Position numbers and translations under genes: made by a program
NCBI RefSeq assembly: GCF_009827535.1
Contig: NZ_WTYN01000001.1
Location: 1,178,001-1,242,000, forward strand
Length of the DNA stretch: 64,000 nt
DNA from: Qipengyuania oceanensis
Lineage (GTDB): Bacteria > Pseudomonadota > Alphaproteobacteria > Sphingomonadales > Sphingomonadaceae
Reading direction: 5' to 3'
Notes under the pieces: generated by a model
What the model saw: only the letters and a program-made list of their open reading frames with translations
Databases searched by the model: none
What the model was told of the DNA's origin: nothing
Part shown: piece by piece, positions 43,211 to 51,870 of the stretch
Layout of the letters: every line of letters starts with the position of its first letter
How positions within the stretch are numbered: the first letter of the stretch is position 1

Positions 43211-43386
43211 CGCGGCACTTTTCGCGCACGTGATACGACGGTCGGAAAAGGTCTTATCCGGTTCGGAGCCGGTGCATAGCCTGCTAGCCCGAGGTTTCCG
43301 CCCGGACGCAATAATGGGAATGCCAGCTAGCGTAATGAATTAGACCGGATGGGAAAAACACCCCATCGGATACTCGTGTCGAGAGA

Positions 43387-43884
43387 TCAGTTTCGCTCGG
43401 TGATGATCGCCACGACATCCTGGTTTTCGTCGACGCGGAACCCTGAGATCCGGCGCCCGAACCCCTCGGCATCGAACTCGCTCACCCAGCGACCGATCTC
43501 GGCCGCATCCTGTCCGAGCACGATCTCGGTATGCTCGTATGCGCCGACCGTCTCGCCATCGAACCGCGGAGAGCGAAGGATGAACGCGCTCATCGCACCT
43601 TTCGACAGGGGCGCGTCGAACTGGCAGCCGAATTCCAGACCGTTCTGCCACTTCACCCGGGCACCGATGGGATCCTGGCCCGGAATTTCGATACGGATGT
43701 GGCTGTCCACCGGGCAAGGCATCGCAGAATGAAGCCGCAGTCCCGATCGCGACAGATCGAGAACTATCACCGGCGTGCCGCTGCTGTCGCCGCCGATCGA
43801 CAGGATCGCGCCGCTTTGCCCGCGCGAATGGCCACGGCGATCAGCCGCGCTTCCAGCCTCGCGCATGTGAGCCAGTAGGATCAT
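43387..43884 (-). CDS. PilZ-domain protein (c-di-GMP receptor candidate)
   Basis: Protein of 165 residues. The PilZ domain has the two binding elements RGHSR (RxxxR) near residues 17-21 and DLSRSGLRL (DxSxxG) near 43-51, so c-di-GMP binding is expected from family knowledge. The barrel continues with SHIRIEIPGQDPIGARVKW and LEFGCQFDAPL. The C-terminal 60 residues are an extra domain of unknown role. No membrane segment. Placed next to the EPS locus, it may tie polymer production to c-di-GMP. First ATG used; M7 is an alternative. Confidence 0.85.
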   Translation of the reverse strand: MILLAHMREAGSAADRRGHSRGQSGAILSIGGDSSGTPVIVLDLSRSGLRLHSAMPCPVDSHIRIEIPGQDPIGARVKWQNGLEFGCQFDAPLSKGAMSAFILRSPRFDGETVGAYEHTEIVLGQDAAEIGRWVSEFDAEGFGRRISGFRVDENQDVVAIITERN

Positions 43885-44253
43885 CCCGCCTCCGCCAATC
43901 GTGTTGCGAGGATACTCTCGATGATCGGACTGGAGGAATCGTTAACGCCGCCGCTCACCCGACCCGGAACACTGTCCGGCGCAAAACTGGCCGAACGGCC
44001 GGGAGAGCCGAAGCCGATCGAGCGATGATCTGCCCTGACACAGGTTTCGGACCTGTTCCGAAAATCGCCGTTGCACCGCATGCGATCCCCGCCCCTGCAT
44101 GACCGATCCATCCTGGCGGGATAGCTGCGCAGCCGCGCAACGGTAATCGGTACGATCCCGTAATCCGGGGCGTACCCCGTTCGAGTAGTGGCCTTACGCC
44201 TTAAAGCGAATTGCTGTCGCTCGCCTGACAGGTAACACCCGTTCGCCAGACAC
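43885..44253. other. Divergent intergenic region with hairpins
   Basis: About 370 bp between the PilZ gene (minus) and the PAS-like gene (plus). Two hairpins stand out: ACAGGT/ACCTGT around TTCGG at 44040-44056, and CGGGG/CCCCG around CGTA near 44166. They may be operators or RNA stems. No gene is supported here; a minus-strand frame across it is rich in Arg, Ser and Cys and looks non-coding. Confidence 0.5.
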
Positions 44254-45363
44254 ATGCCGTCCGCTGGATCGCAGAGCTGGCAGCCAAGCAAGCGAGTGCG
44301 CCGGATAATGAACCGTGTTTCAAGCGACAGCAGGGCCCAATGGGTCAACAGCGATCCCCTGATCTGGATCGCAGTCGACAGTTTTCGTCACGAGACGACG
44401 CTCCCACGCACGAGGCGCAGTTCCGGCAGGACGCTCGCCGGTCAGAGCGCGCGCTTCGGAAAGGCCGACCAGGCATCGCCATCGGTAATCGTCGACAAGT
44501 GGCACGCGCTTGCCGGTGACCGGGCCATGCCGGCGCCCGAGCAGATCACCGATGCCTTCCTCGCCGACCTGTGGGACCGCAGCATAACCTTCGACCTCGT
44601 TTCGTGCGCCGACAGCGACGAACGCAAGCTCGAGGTGCGTTTCATCGGCAGGATCATCGCCCAGATGACCGGGCTCGACCAGGTCGACATCGATCGCGGC
44701 GAGGCGGCGGCGCTGCCGCTTCTCGTCGGATTGCAGACCAATTTTTCCGAGGTCTTCGAGCGCTGCGAACCAGCGAGTTTCGAAATCCAGAACAGGGAGA
44801 CGACCGACACAGCAGAAACCTACCAATGCATCGTAATGCCTTTCGGGGAAAAACAGATAACAAGCATCGTCGCCGTCATCGCAGAGCCGGGGCGAAAGCC
44901 GGAAAAACTTGGAGAAGACGTCTTGGATCTCGACGCAAGCGCGATTGTCGCCAATCCGCCGATGGCGGATGACGCCGACATTTTGGAACTCGAACATTCT
45001 GCGATCAACAGATCGGCCAGGGAAGAAAAACCCCGTGCCGCAAAACCCGCTGCGGTGAATTCATCGCCCACGAACAGCAGCTCTTTGTCCTCGTTGCTGG
45101 ACGAGGCCCGCAAATCGGCCAGTCTCGCACGCGAGGCCGAAGAGCAGAGCCGGCGCGCCGAACGCCAGGCCCTTTCCCGGACCTACGACATCGTGCTCGC
45201 TCTCATGGAATCTCCCGAGGAATTCGCTGCGCAATTGCTTTGCGGCGAGAGCGGCGAACCGTTCCTGTCGCCCGCAGCGCTCGACCTTCTGAGGCAGGCC
45301 CGAAAGGCGTCGGTCAGGCGGGAGGATCTCGGCAGGTTTCTCGAAGACCGCCAGACGGCCTGA
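44254..45363 (+). CDS. PAS-like sensory protein, function unknown
   Basis: Protein of 369 residues (315 to 351 if a later start such as 44308 is used). Residues about 95-210 look like a PAS-type domain: FLADLWDRSITFDLVSC, ERKLEVRFIGRIIAQMTG, then ETYQCIVMPFGEKQITSIVAVI. This matches small PAS proteins that accompany c-di-GMP or motility genes in alphaproteobacteria. Residues 255-330 are charged and likely coiled coil (LAREAEEQSRRAERQALS). There is no output enzyme, helix-turn-helix or membrane segment. The gene converges on galE with a 3-bp gap. Confidence 0.65.
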   Translation: MPSAGSQSWQPSKRVRRIMNRVSSDSRAQWVNSDPLIWIAVDSFRHETTLPRTRRSSGRTLAGQSARFGKADQASPSVIVDKWHALAGDRAMPAPEQITDAFLADLWDRSITFDLVSCADSDERKLEVRFIGRIIAQMTGLDQVDIDRGEAAALPLLVGLQTNFSEVFERCEPASFEIQNRETTDTAETYQCIVMPFGEKQITSIVAVIAEPGRKPEKLGEDVLDLDASAIVANPPMADDADILELEHSAINRSAREEKPRAAKPAAVNSSPTNSSSLSSLLDEARKSASLAREAEEQSRRAERQALSRTYDIVLALMESPEEFAAQLLCGESGEPFLSPAALDLLRQARKASVRREDLGRFLEDRQTA

Positions 45364-45366
45364 CGG

Positions 45367-46422
45367 CTAGGCTGGCTGTTCGTATTCCAGCTGTGCGGAG
45401 TCACCCGGCTCCGCGCGCCTGGTCTTCAGTTTCTCTTCCCACGCGAGCGCATCGGCCACGATCCTCTCCAGATCGTCGTGCCGCGGCTGCCAATCGGTCG
45501 TGCCGCGAATGCGCGAAGGGTCGGACACGAGCGAGGCGACATCGCCCGGACGCCGAGGCTCCTGCTGGCGCGGCAGGCTGCGGCCGACGACGCGGTCGAC
45601 GGCGTCGAGCACTTCGAGCACCGAGAAGCCGCGCCCGTAACCCACGTTCATCGTCAGGCTGCGATCGGGCTCGGCCATCAGCGCGTCGAGCGCGGCCAGG
45701 TGCGCTGCCGCCAGATCGCTGACGTGGATGTAATCGCGCATCCCGGTCCCGTCGGGCGTCGGGTAATCATTGCCGAACACCGCGACATGATCGCGCTTGC
45801 CGGTAGCGCATTCGACCGCGACCTTGATGAGATGGGTCGCCCCCTCGCCCGACTGCCCGCTGCGTCCCTGCGGATCGGCTCCGGCGACGTTGAAATAGCG
45901 CAGGACCGCGTGGTTGATCGGATGGGCGGCGCTGGTGTCGGCCAGGATCCGCTCGGTCATCGCCTTGCTCATGCCATAGGGGTTGACCGGCTGCACCGGA
46001 TCGTCCTCGGAAAGCGGCCGCACCTCGGGCTCGCCGTAAACCGTCGCCGTGCTGGAGAAGATGAAATGCGGCACGCCCGCCCCGACCGCGGCGGCGATCA
46101 GCCCGCGGCTCTTGGACGTGTTGTTGTCGTAATATTTGAGCGGGTCGGAAACCGATTCCGGCACGATGATCGATCCGGCGAAATGCATGATCGCACCGCG
46201 CCCCGCGCCCATCCCGCGCTCGGCGAATATCTTCGCGAGCAATCCGGCGTCCGCGACATCGCCCTGGTAGAAAGGCACATCGTCGGGGACGAGCCAGCGA
46301 AACCCGGTCGACAGATTGTCCAGCACGGCGACATCGCGCCCCGCATCGCGCAGGGCCAGCACGGCATGACTGCCGATATAGCCGGCACCGCCGGTGACGA
46401 GGACGCTCTGTTCTTGTTTCAC
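45367..46422 (-). CDS. galE: UDP-glucose 4-epimerase
   Basis: Interconverts UDP-glucose and UDP-galactose with bound NAD, feeding the EPS genes nearby. The Rossmann motif TGGAGYIGSH is at 10-19, the catalytic serine/tyrosine set is FSSTATVYGEP and YGMSK (YxxxK), and the substrate loop is RYFNVAGADPQGR. The C-terminal KTRRAEPGDSAQLEYEQPA is a short extra tail. Length of 351 residues is normal. Its upstream gap to the monooxygenase gene is 275 bp and holds both promoters. Confidence 0.94.
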   Translation of the reverse strand: MKQEQSVLVTGGAGYIGSHAVLALRDAGRDVAVLDNLSTGFRWLVPDDVPFYQGDVADAGLLAKIFAERGMGAGRGAIMHFAGSIIVPESVSDPLKYYDNNTSKSRGLIAAAVGAGVPHFIFSSTATVYGEPEVRPLSEDDPVQPVNPYGMSKAMTERILADTSAAHPINHAVLRYFNVAGADPQGRSGQSGEGATHLIKVAVECATGKRDHVAVFGNDYPTPDGTGMRDYIHVSDLAAAHLAALDALMAEPDRSLTMNVGYGRGFSVLEVLDAVDRVVGRSLPRQQEPRRPGDVASLVSDPSRIRGTTDWQPRHDDLERIVADALAWEEKLKTRRAEPGDSAQLEYEQPA

Positions 46423-46697
46423 GCTTTCATCTTTCTTCCGGCTTGTAGCTGGAACAGGATCGGCTTGTCGATCAGCCGCCCACCGGTCCGATGGGCAAGG
46501 GGTTCGCCAACCGGGGTCGGCGAATTCGTGTCGCGTCCGAAAGTCTACTCATCGAGCTTTCGTCAGGTGAAGACTTCAATCGGATTAATACCTTATCTGC
46601 AACCGGCGCGCTCGATCCACCGGTAAGCGCGGTGCGGTAAGGCGCATCCCTTTTTGCACGCTGGACTTGCGTTGCGATCCGCAACATATTTCTTCGC

Positions 46698-48080
46698 ATG
46701 GAGAGAGACATCAGCGCCACTACCCTTCCTCGTGTCTGCATCATCGGTGCAGGTTGTTCGGGCTTCACCACCGCCAAGCGGCTGAAGGATCATGGCATCC
46801 CGTTCGACGTGTTCGAAGGCTCGGACGATATCGGCGGCAACTGGTATTACGGCAATCCCAACGGTCTGTCGTCCTGCTACCAGTCGCTTCACATCGACAC
46901 TTCGAAATGGCGGCTCGCCTTCGAGGATTACCCCGTGCCTGCCGACTGGCCGGATTATCCGCATCACAGCCAGCTGCTGCAGTACTTCCACGATTACGTG
47001 GATCATTTCGGCTTGCGCGAGCACATCACCTTCAACACCCGCGTGGACAAGGCGCGGAGGCGCGAGGAAGGCGGCTGGGACGTCACCCTCTCGACCGGCG
47101 AAACCCGGCACTACGACGCGCTGTGCGTCGCCAACGGCCACCACTGGGACGCCCGCATCCCGGACTACCCGGGAGAATTTTCCGGCGAGCAGATCCACAG
47201 CCACCATTACCGCACGCCGTTCGAGCCGATCGACTGCGTCGGCAAGCGGGTCCTGGTGGTCGGAATGGGCAATTCGGCGATGGATATAGCGAGCGAACTT
47301 TCACAGCGTCCGATCGCGGAAAAGCTGTTCGTCTCGACCCGGCGCGGTGTCTGGGTCCTGCCGAAATACTACAACGGCGCGCCGCTCGACAAGAACCCGG
47401 CCCCCGCCTGGATGCCAAAAACGCTGCGGCAGAAACTGGGCGAGCGCTTCATCAAGAAGCTGGTCGGCAAGATGAGCGATTACGGCCTGCCAGATCCCGA
47501 GATCGGCCCGTTCGACAGCCACGCGACCGTTTCGGGCGAATTCCTGCTGCGTGCCGGATCGGGCGATATCACGATGAAGCCGGCGATCGAGCGGCTGGAT
47601 GGCGACGGGGTCGTCTTTACCGATGGCAGCCGGGAGCAGCTCGACGCGATCGTCTGGGCGACCGGCTACGACATTTCCTTCCCCTTCTTCGACGAGCCGT
47701 CGTTCAAGGCCGATGCCGACAATTGCCCGCCGCCGCTCTACAAGCGGATGCTCAAGCCGGACGTGCCGGACCTGTTCTACATGGGGCTGGGTCAGCCCTT
47801 GCCGACGCTGGTCAATTTCGCCGAGCAGCAGTCCAAGCTGGTCGCGGCCTATCTTGCAGGCAAATATCTTCCGCCCGACGAGCAGACGATGCACGAGACG
47901 ATCGTCGCCGACGAGAAGTACCACACCGGCCAGTTCTACGAGAGCCGCCGGCACACGATCCAGCTCGATTTCGATGCCTATGTGCGTGACCTGTTGAAGG
48001 AAATCGAGGCGGGAAGGAAACGCGCGGACAAGGCGGGCAATCCGCGCCCGGTTCCCGCGCGCCGGATGGAGGAAGCCTGA
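46698..48080 (+). CDS. Flavin-containing monooxygenase (FMO/BVMO-like)
   Basis: FAD- and NADPH-dependent monooxygenase of 460 residues. The FAD site is IIGAGCSG at 14-21, the FMO fingerprint FSGEQIHSHHY (FxGxxxHxxxY) lies near 161-171, the NADPH site is VVGMGNSAMD near 181-190, and the ATG-motif WATGYD near 320. Members oxygenate nitrogen or sulfur centres or ketones. The gene is followed after 3 bp by a P450 gene, so the two probably act on one substrate class. It is a strong candidate for hydrocarbon or terpenoid oxidation; substrate unproven. Confidence 0.9.
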   Translation: MERDISATTLPRVCIIGAGCSGFTTAKRLKDHGIPFDVFEGSDDIGGNWYYGNPNGLSSCYQSLHIDTSKWRLAFEDYPVPADWPDYPHHSQLLQYFHDYVDHFGLREHITFNTRVDKARRREEGGWDVTLSTGETRHYDALCVANGHHWDARIPDYPGEFSGEQIHSHHYRTPFEPIDCVGKRVLVVGMGNSAMDIASELSQRPIAEKLFVSTRRGVWVLPKYYNGAPLDKNPAPAWMPKTLRQKLGERFIKKLVGKMSDYGLPDPEIGPFDSHATVSGEFLLRAGSGDITMKPAIERLDGDGVVFTDGSREQLDAIVWATGYDISFPFFDEPSFKADADNCPPPLYKRMLKPDVPDLFYMGLGQPLPTLVNFAEQQSKLVAAYLAGKYLPPDEQTMHETIVADEKYHTGQFYESRRHTIQLDFDAYVRDLLKEIEAGRKRADKAGNPRPVPARRMEEA

Positions 48081-48083
48081 ACC

Positions 48084-49328
48084 ATGGCCACGATAGCAGC
48101 ACCGGATATCGCCGAGCGCCCAATCACTCCGGTCGATGTCAGCGCCAACGCGCTTTACACCGAGAACCGCTGGCACGATCCCTTTGCCGAGCTACGCCGC
48201 ACGATGCCATTGAGCTACCGGCCCGACAGCCCGTTCGGCGGTTACTGGTCGGCGGTCACCTACGACCTCGTCCAGCAGATCGAGATCGACCACGCGACAT
48301 TCTCGTCGGCCTGGGACCGCGGCAATATCACCATTGCCGATGGCGTGGGGGAGGTCGAGTTTCCGAACTTCATCGCGCAGGACCCGCCGATCCACACCGC
48401 GCAGCGCAAGGTCATCGCGCCCGCATTCTCGCCGAGCCAGATGGGCGCGCGCGAGAAGCAGGTTGTCGAGCGCTGCCGAATGCTGCTCGACGCGCTGCCT
48501 CAGGGCGAAACCTTCGACTGGGTCGAACAGGTGTCGATCCCGATGACCATCGGAATGCTGCTGATCCTGTTCGACATGCCCTATGACGAATGGCGCGATA
48601 TCAAGCGCTGGTCCGACTGGGCGAGCGGCGTTTCGGCGGACAACCTGACCGATGAATATCGCGCCGAGTTCATGGTGCAGATGGGCGCGATGCTAGCCCG
48701 GTTCGACCGCGAACTTGAAGACCGCCGCGCCAAGGAGCCGACCGACGATCTGCTCAGCCGGATGATCCATTCCGAGGCCATGGGCAACATGAGCCCGATG
48801 GAGCGGATCGCCAATATCGCGCTCCTGATCGTGGGCGGAAACGACACGACCCGCAATTCGATGAGCGGCATGGTCGAGGCGCTCGACAGGTTTCCCGACC
48901 AGCTCGACGTTCTGCATGGCGACCGTTCGCTGGTGCCCAATGCAGCGCAGGAGATCATCCGCTGGCAATCGCCGGTCACGCACATGCGGCGCACCGCAAC
49001 CTGCGACACCGAGCTTGCCGGCCAGCGGATCCGCGAAGGCGAGAAGATCGTCATGTGGTACATCTCGGCCAACCGCGACGAAAATGTGTTCGAGGATGCC
49101 GACCGGTTCGACGTGACGCGCAAGAACGCGCGGCGGCACCTGGGCTTCGGCGCGGGCATCCATCGCTGCGTCGGAGCGCGGCTGGCCGAAATTCAGATCG
49201 GGACGCTCATCACCGAGATCGTCGAGCGCAACTGGCGGATCGTGCCGCAGGCTGAACCGACGCGGCTCGCCAGCCCGTTCCTCCACGGATTCACGCAGAT
49301 GCCCGTGCGTATCGAAACCCGCGGCTAG
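48084..49328 (+). CDS. Cytochrome P450, CYP153-like
   Basis: Soluble bacterial P450 of 414 residues. The I-helix is ALLIVGGNDTTRNSMSG, the ExxR region is AAQEIIRWQSPVTHMRRTA, and the heme loop is LGFGAGIHRCVGARLAE with the cysteine near residue 361. The GGNDTTRNS helix and the sequence MWYISANRDENVF recall CYP153 alkane terminal hydroxylases; related families cannot be excluded. It needs a ferredoxin and ferredoxin reductase, which are not encoded in the window. It shares an operon with the monooxygenase gene, 3 bp apart. Confidence 0.92.
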   Translation: MATIAAPDIAERPITPVDVSANALYTENRWHDPFAELRRTMPLSYRPDSPFGGYWSAVTYDLVQQIEIDHATFSSAWDRGNITIADGVGEVEFPNFIAQDPPIHTAQRKVIAPAFSPSQMGAREKQVVERCRMLLDALPQGETFDWVEQVSIPMTIGMLLILFDMPYDEWRDIKRWSDWASGVSADNLTDEYRAEFMVQMGAMLARFDRELEDRRAKEPTDDLLSRMIHSEAMGNMSPMERIANIALLIVGGNDTTRNSMSGMVEALDRFPDQLDVLHGDRSLVPNAAQEIIRWQSPVTHMRRTATCDTELAGQRIREGEKIVMWYISANRDENVFEDADRFDVTRKNARRHLGFGAGIHRCVGARLAEIQIGTLITEIVERNWRIVPQAEPTRLASPFLHGFTQMPVRIETRG

Positions 49329-49334
49329 CCCTCC

Positions 49335-49820
49335 CTAGCGGACCAAGCCTGCCGCCTGCATCTCGACGGGCGTGACGACGCCGTCGCGATCGGTGTCGAT
49401 GCGGTCGAAATTCGCCTGCGTCGCGATGCGATACTCGACCAGGGTGATCGAACCGTCCTTGTCGGTGTCGAACTGCTGCATCAGCGGATCGGCGCTGACA
49501 GCGATCGCGTCGGGATTGGCAAGCGCGGCGAATTCCTGCGGGCTCAAGGCGCCGTTGCCGTCCTTGTCGAGCCCGACGAACACCACCTGGTTCTGGCGGA
49601 TCGCTTCGGCTTGCGCGACTTCGCGCTGCGTCGCGACGATCTCCGCCGGAAGCACGACGCCGCTGCCGTCGCGATCGAGGCGCCGGAACTCGGCATCCAT
49701 CTGGGCGACGAAATCCGCCCTGCCGATCGGCTGCTGGGCCGGTGCCTGGCCCGGTTGCTGCGCGAGAGCGGGGCTGGCGCTCGCCAATGCGGCGAACCCG
49801 AAAGCGAGGTGTTTCAGCAT
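49335..49820 (-). CDS. Secreted EF-hand protein
   Basis: Protein of 161 residues with a signal peptide (MLKHLAFGFAALASASPALA). Four EF-hand calcium loops follow: DRDGSG near 50, DKDGNG near 90, DTDKDGS near 120 and DTDRDGV near 142. It should therefore be a periplasmic calcium-binding protein, a kind common in sphingomonads. A longer in-frame start at 50252 would lie inside the DUF885 gene and lacks a signal, so it was rejected. Downstream of DUF885 on the same strand with a 62-bp gap. Confidence 0.9.
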   Translation of the reverse strand: MLKHLAFGFAALASASPALAQQPGQAPAQQPIGRADFVAQMDAEFRRLDRDGSGVVLPAEIVATQREVAQAEAIRQNQVVFVGLDKDGNGALSPQEFAALANPDAIAVSADPLMQQFDTDKDGSITLVEYRIATQANFDRIDTDRDGVVTPVEMQAAGLVR

Positions 49821-49882
49821 GACGTCGGGACCCTCCTTACGCGCAATTGCTGGCATGGGCGCGCTCGTCTGACAAGACGCGC

Positions 49883-51706
49883 CTACGACCCGCCGCCGCC
49901 ACCCGCGATCCAGGTGTCGATTTTCTTCTCGAGGACCGTCAGCGGCAGCCCTCCGGTTCCCAGGACCTGCTCGTGGAAATCGCGGATGTCGAACCTGTCG
50001 CCGAGAGCCTGCTCGGCGCGCTTGCGCAGTTCCTGGATCTTGAGCGCGCCGATCTTGTACGCCAACGCCTGACCCGGCCATGCGATATAGCGATCGACCT
50101 CGTTCTCGACTTCGGTGCGGCTCATTTCGCTGTTGGCGAGCATGTAGTCGATCGCCTGCTGCCGGCTCCACCCCTTCGAATGGATCCCGGTGTCGACAAC
50201 CAGCCGCATCGAACGGAAGTTCTCCGCGCTGAGCGTGCCGTAACGGTCCCACGGATCGTCGTAGAGGCCCATCTCGTAACCCAGCGTTTCGGCATAGAGC
50301 GCCCAGCCCTCGCTGAAGGCCGTGTAACCGCCGAACCGCAGGAAATCGGGCAATTCCGCGTTTTCGCGCTGCAGGCTGATCGCGAAGTGATGGCCGGGCA
50401 CCGCCTCGTGCAGATAGAGCGTGACCTGGTCGGGCGTCCGCCGGCTCGGCAGGTCGTAGGCGTTGTAATAGAAGATGCCCGGGCGCGAGGCATCGGGCGC
50501 GCCGGCCTGGTACGATGCACCGGCCTGGTAGCGCTCGCGATATGGCTCGTAGGGACGGATCTCGAGCGGGGTCGCGGGCTGCTCGGCGAACAGGCGGCCG
50601 ACCCGCGTATCGACGATCTTGCCGATCTCGCGGTAGCGATCGCCCAGCCCCTCGCGGCTGGTCGGCGCGAACCTTGGGTCGGTGCGGACGTATTCGAAGA
50701 ACTCCTTGAGGGTGCCCTTGAAGCCGACCTCGGTCATGATGTCGCGCATCGCCGTGTGGATGCGCGCGACTTCCGACAGACCGAGGGCGTGCACGTCGGC
50801 GGGCTCGAGCGGCAGCGTGGTGCGCTCTTCGACTTCCTTGCGATAAAGCGCCGCGCCGCCCTTCATTCCCGAAAGCCCGTCCTGCTTGCGCGCTCTGGGT
50901 AGGTACTCGTCGCGCAGGAAAGTCAGCAGTCGGCGGTTGGCCGCGTAGATTTCGCTCTCGATAACGGCGGTGGTCTCGGCCGTCAGCCGCTGGCGGTCCG
51001 CCGCGCCGATCGAAGCGGGCATTTCGGAAAGCGGTGCGTAGAAAGGGGAATCCTCGACCGGGATCGCCAGCTGCGTTTCCAGCTGCGCGATCATGTTGGA
51101 AACGGTCAGCCGGCTTTCGACCACCCCGCTCGCCATTCCTTCGCGAAAGGCCGCGATGGCGCGGTCGATGTAGCGCGCATAATCGGCGTGCCTCTTGTTC
51201 GCGTTCTCGTAGTCCTCGACCGTCTTGAACGGGGTCGGACCCTGCAGGCCGGCGAAATTCGGATAGCTGCTGTGCAGTCCCAGGAAATGGTTGAGCGGCC
51301 GTACGCGGGTGAGCGCCAGCCAGCGCGTGTCGAGAGCTTCCAAAGCCTCTTCGCGATTGTACTTGAAGACGTCGTAGGCGATCTGGTCCGTCGCGCTGAG
51401 CTGCGCATAATCGATCGCGGCAAGCCGGGCGAGATCGTCGCGGGCGTTCGCCCGAAGCGCGTCGTAATATCCCGGCGTCAGGCTGTAGGTCAGCTTGTCC
51501 GCCTGCCGGAAGTCGCCCCGATAAATCGCCCCCATCGGCGAGAGCTGCAGCTCGGCTTCGTTTGAGTCGGCGAACAGCTGGTGCAGGCGGGTATGCGCGG
51601 TGGAATCCCGGCGTCCGACCTGTTCGGTTTCAGGCGGCGCGACAGCCGTCGTCGCGCAAGCGGAAAGTGCGATCGCCGACGTGGCGATCAGGAACGATTT
51701 GAACAT
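49883..51706 (-). CDS. DUF885 lipoprotein metallopeptidase
   Basis: Protein of 607 residues with lipobox LSAC near residue 20, so it is exported and lipidated. The DUF885 domain fills the rest. The zinc motif LHEAVPGHH (HExxxGH) is near residue 432, followed by TAFSEGWALYAETLG with the third ligand glutamate. The family is related to M32-like carboxypeptidases and is abundant in sphingomonads. The C-terminus ends in a run of glycines. It lies next to an S9 peptidase gene transcribed divergently, which suggests a joint role in peptide scavenging. Confidence 0.9.
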   Translation of the reverse strand: MFKSFLIATSAIALSACATTAVAPPETEQVGRRDSTAHTRLHQLFADSNEAELQLSPMGAIYRGDFRQADKLTYSLTPGYYDALRANARDDLARLAAIDYAQLSATDQIAYDVFKYNREEALEALDTRWLALTRVRPLNHFLGLHSSYPNFAGLQGPTPFKTVEDYENANKRHADYARYIDRAIAAFREGMASGVVESRLTVSNMIAQLETQLAIPVEDSPFYAPLSEMPASIGAADRQRLTAETTAVIESEIYAANRRLLTFLRDEYLPRARKQDGLSGMKGGAALYRKEVEERTTLPLEPADVHALGLSEVARIHTAMRDIMTEVGFKGTLKEFFEYVRTDPRFAPTSREGLGDRYREIGKIVDTRVGRLFAEQPATPLEIRPYEPYRERYQAGASYQAGAPDASRPGIFYYNAYDLPSRRTPDQVTLYLHEAVPGHHFAISLQRENAELPDFLRFGGYTAFSEGWALYAETLGYEMGLYDDPWDRYGTLSAENFRSMRLVVDTGIHSKGWSRQQAIDYMLANSEMSRTEVENEVDRYIAWPGQALAYKIGALKIQELRKRAEQALGDRFDIRDFHEQVLGTGGLPLTVLEKKIDTWIAGGGGGS

Positions 51707-51870
51707 GTTAGCGACCCTCGGAAGTTGTCCCGGTTGTCGCCCCCTTAGACCAACCGGCGACGAAAAACCAAGGGCTGCGTCCGCGTTGCCTGCGCCTTCC
51801 TGCCGCGGCCTTGCAGGAACCGCTTCAACCGTTATGGGGTTGCCGAACCGGTTTCAATTGGGAGTATTCG

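Noticed and set aside
43881-44348. Minus-strand frame upstream of the PilZ gene
   Set aside because: Composition is rich in Arg, Ser and Cys, it has no recognisable motif, and it crosses two hairpins and a divergent promoter region.
49821-50252. Longer start of the EF-hand protein
   Set aside because: It would overlap the DUF885 gene by 370 bp in another frame and would bury the clear signal peptide at 49820.
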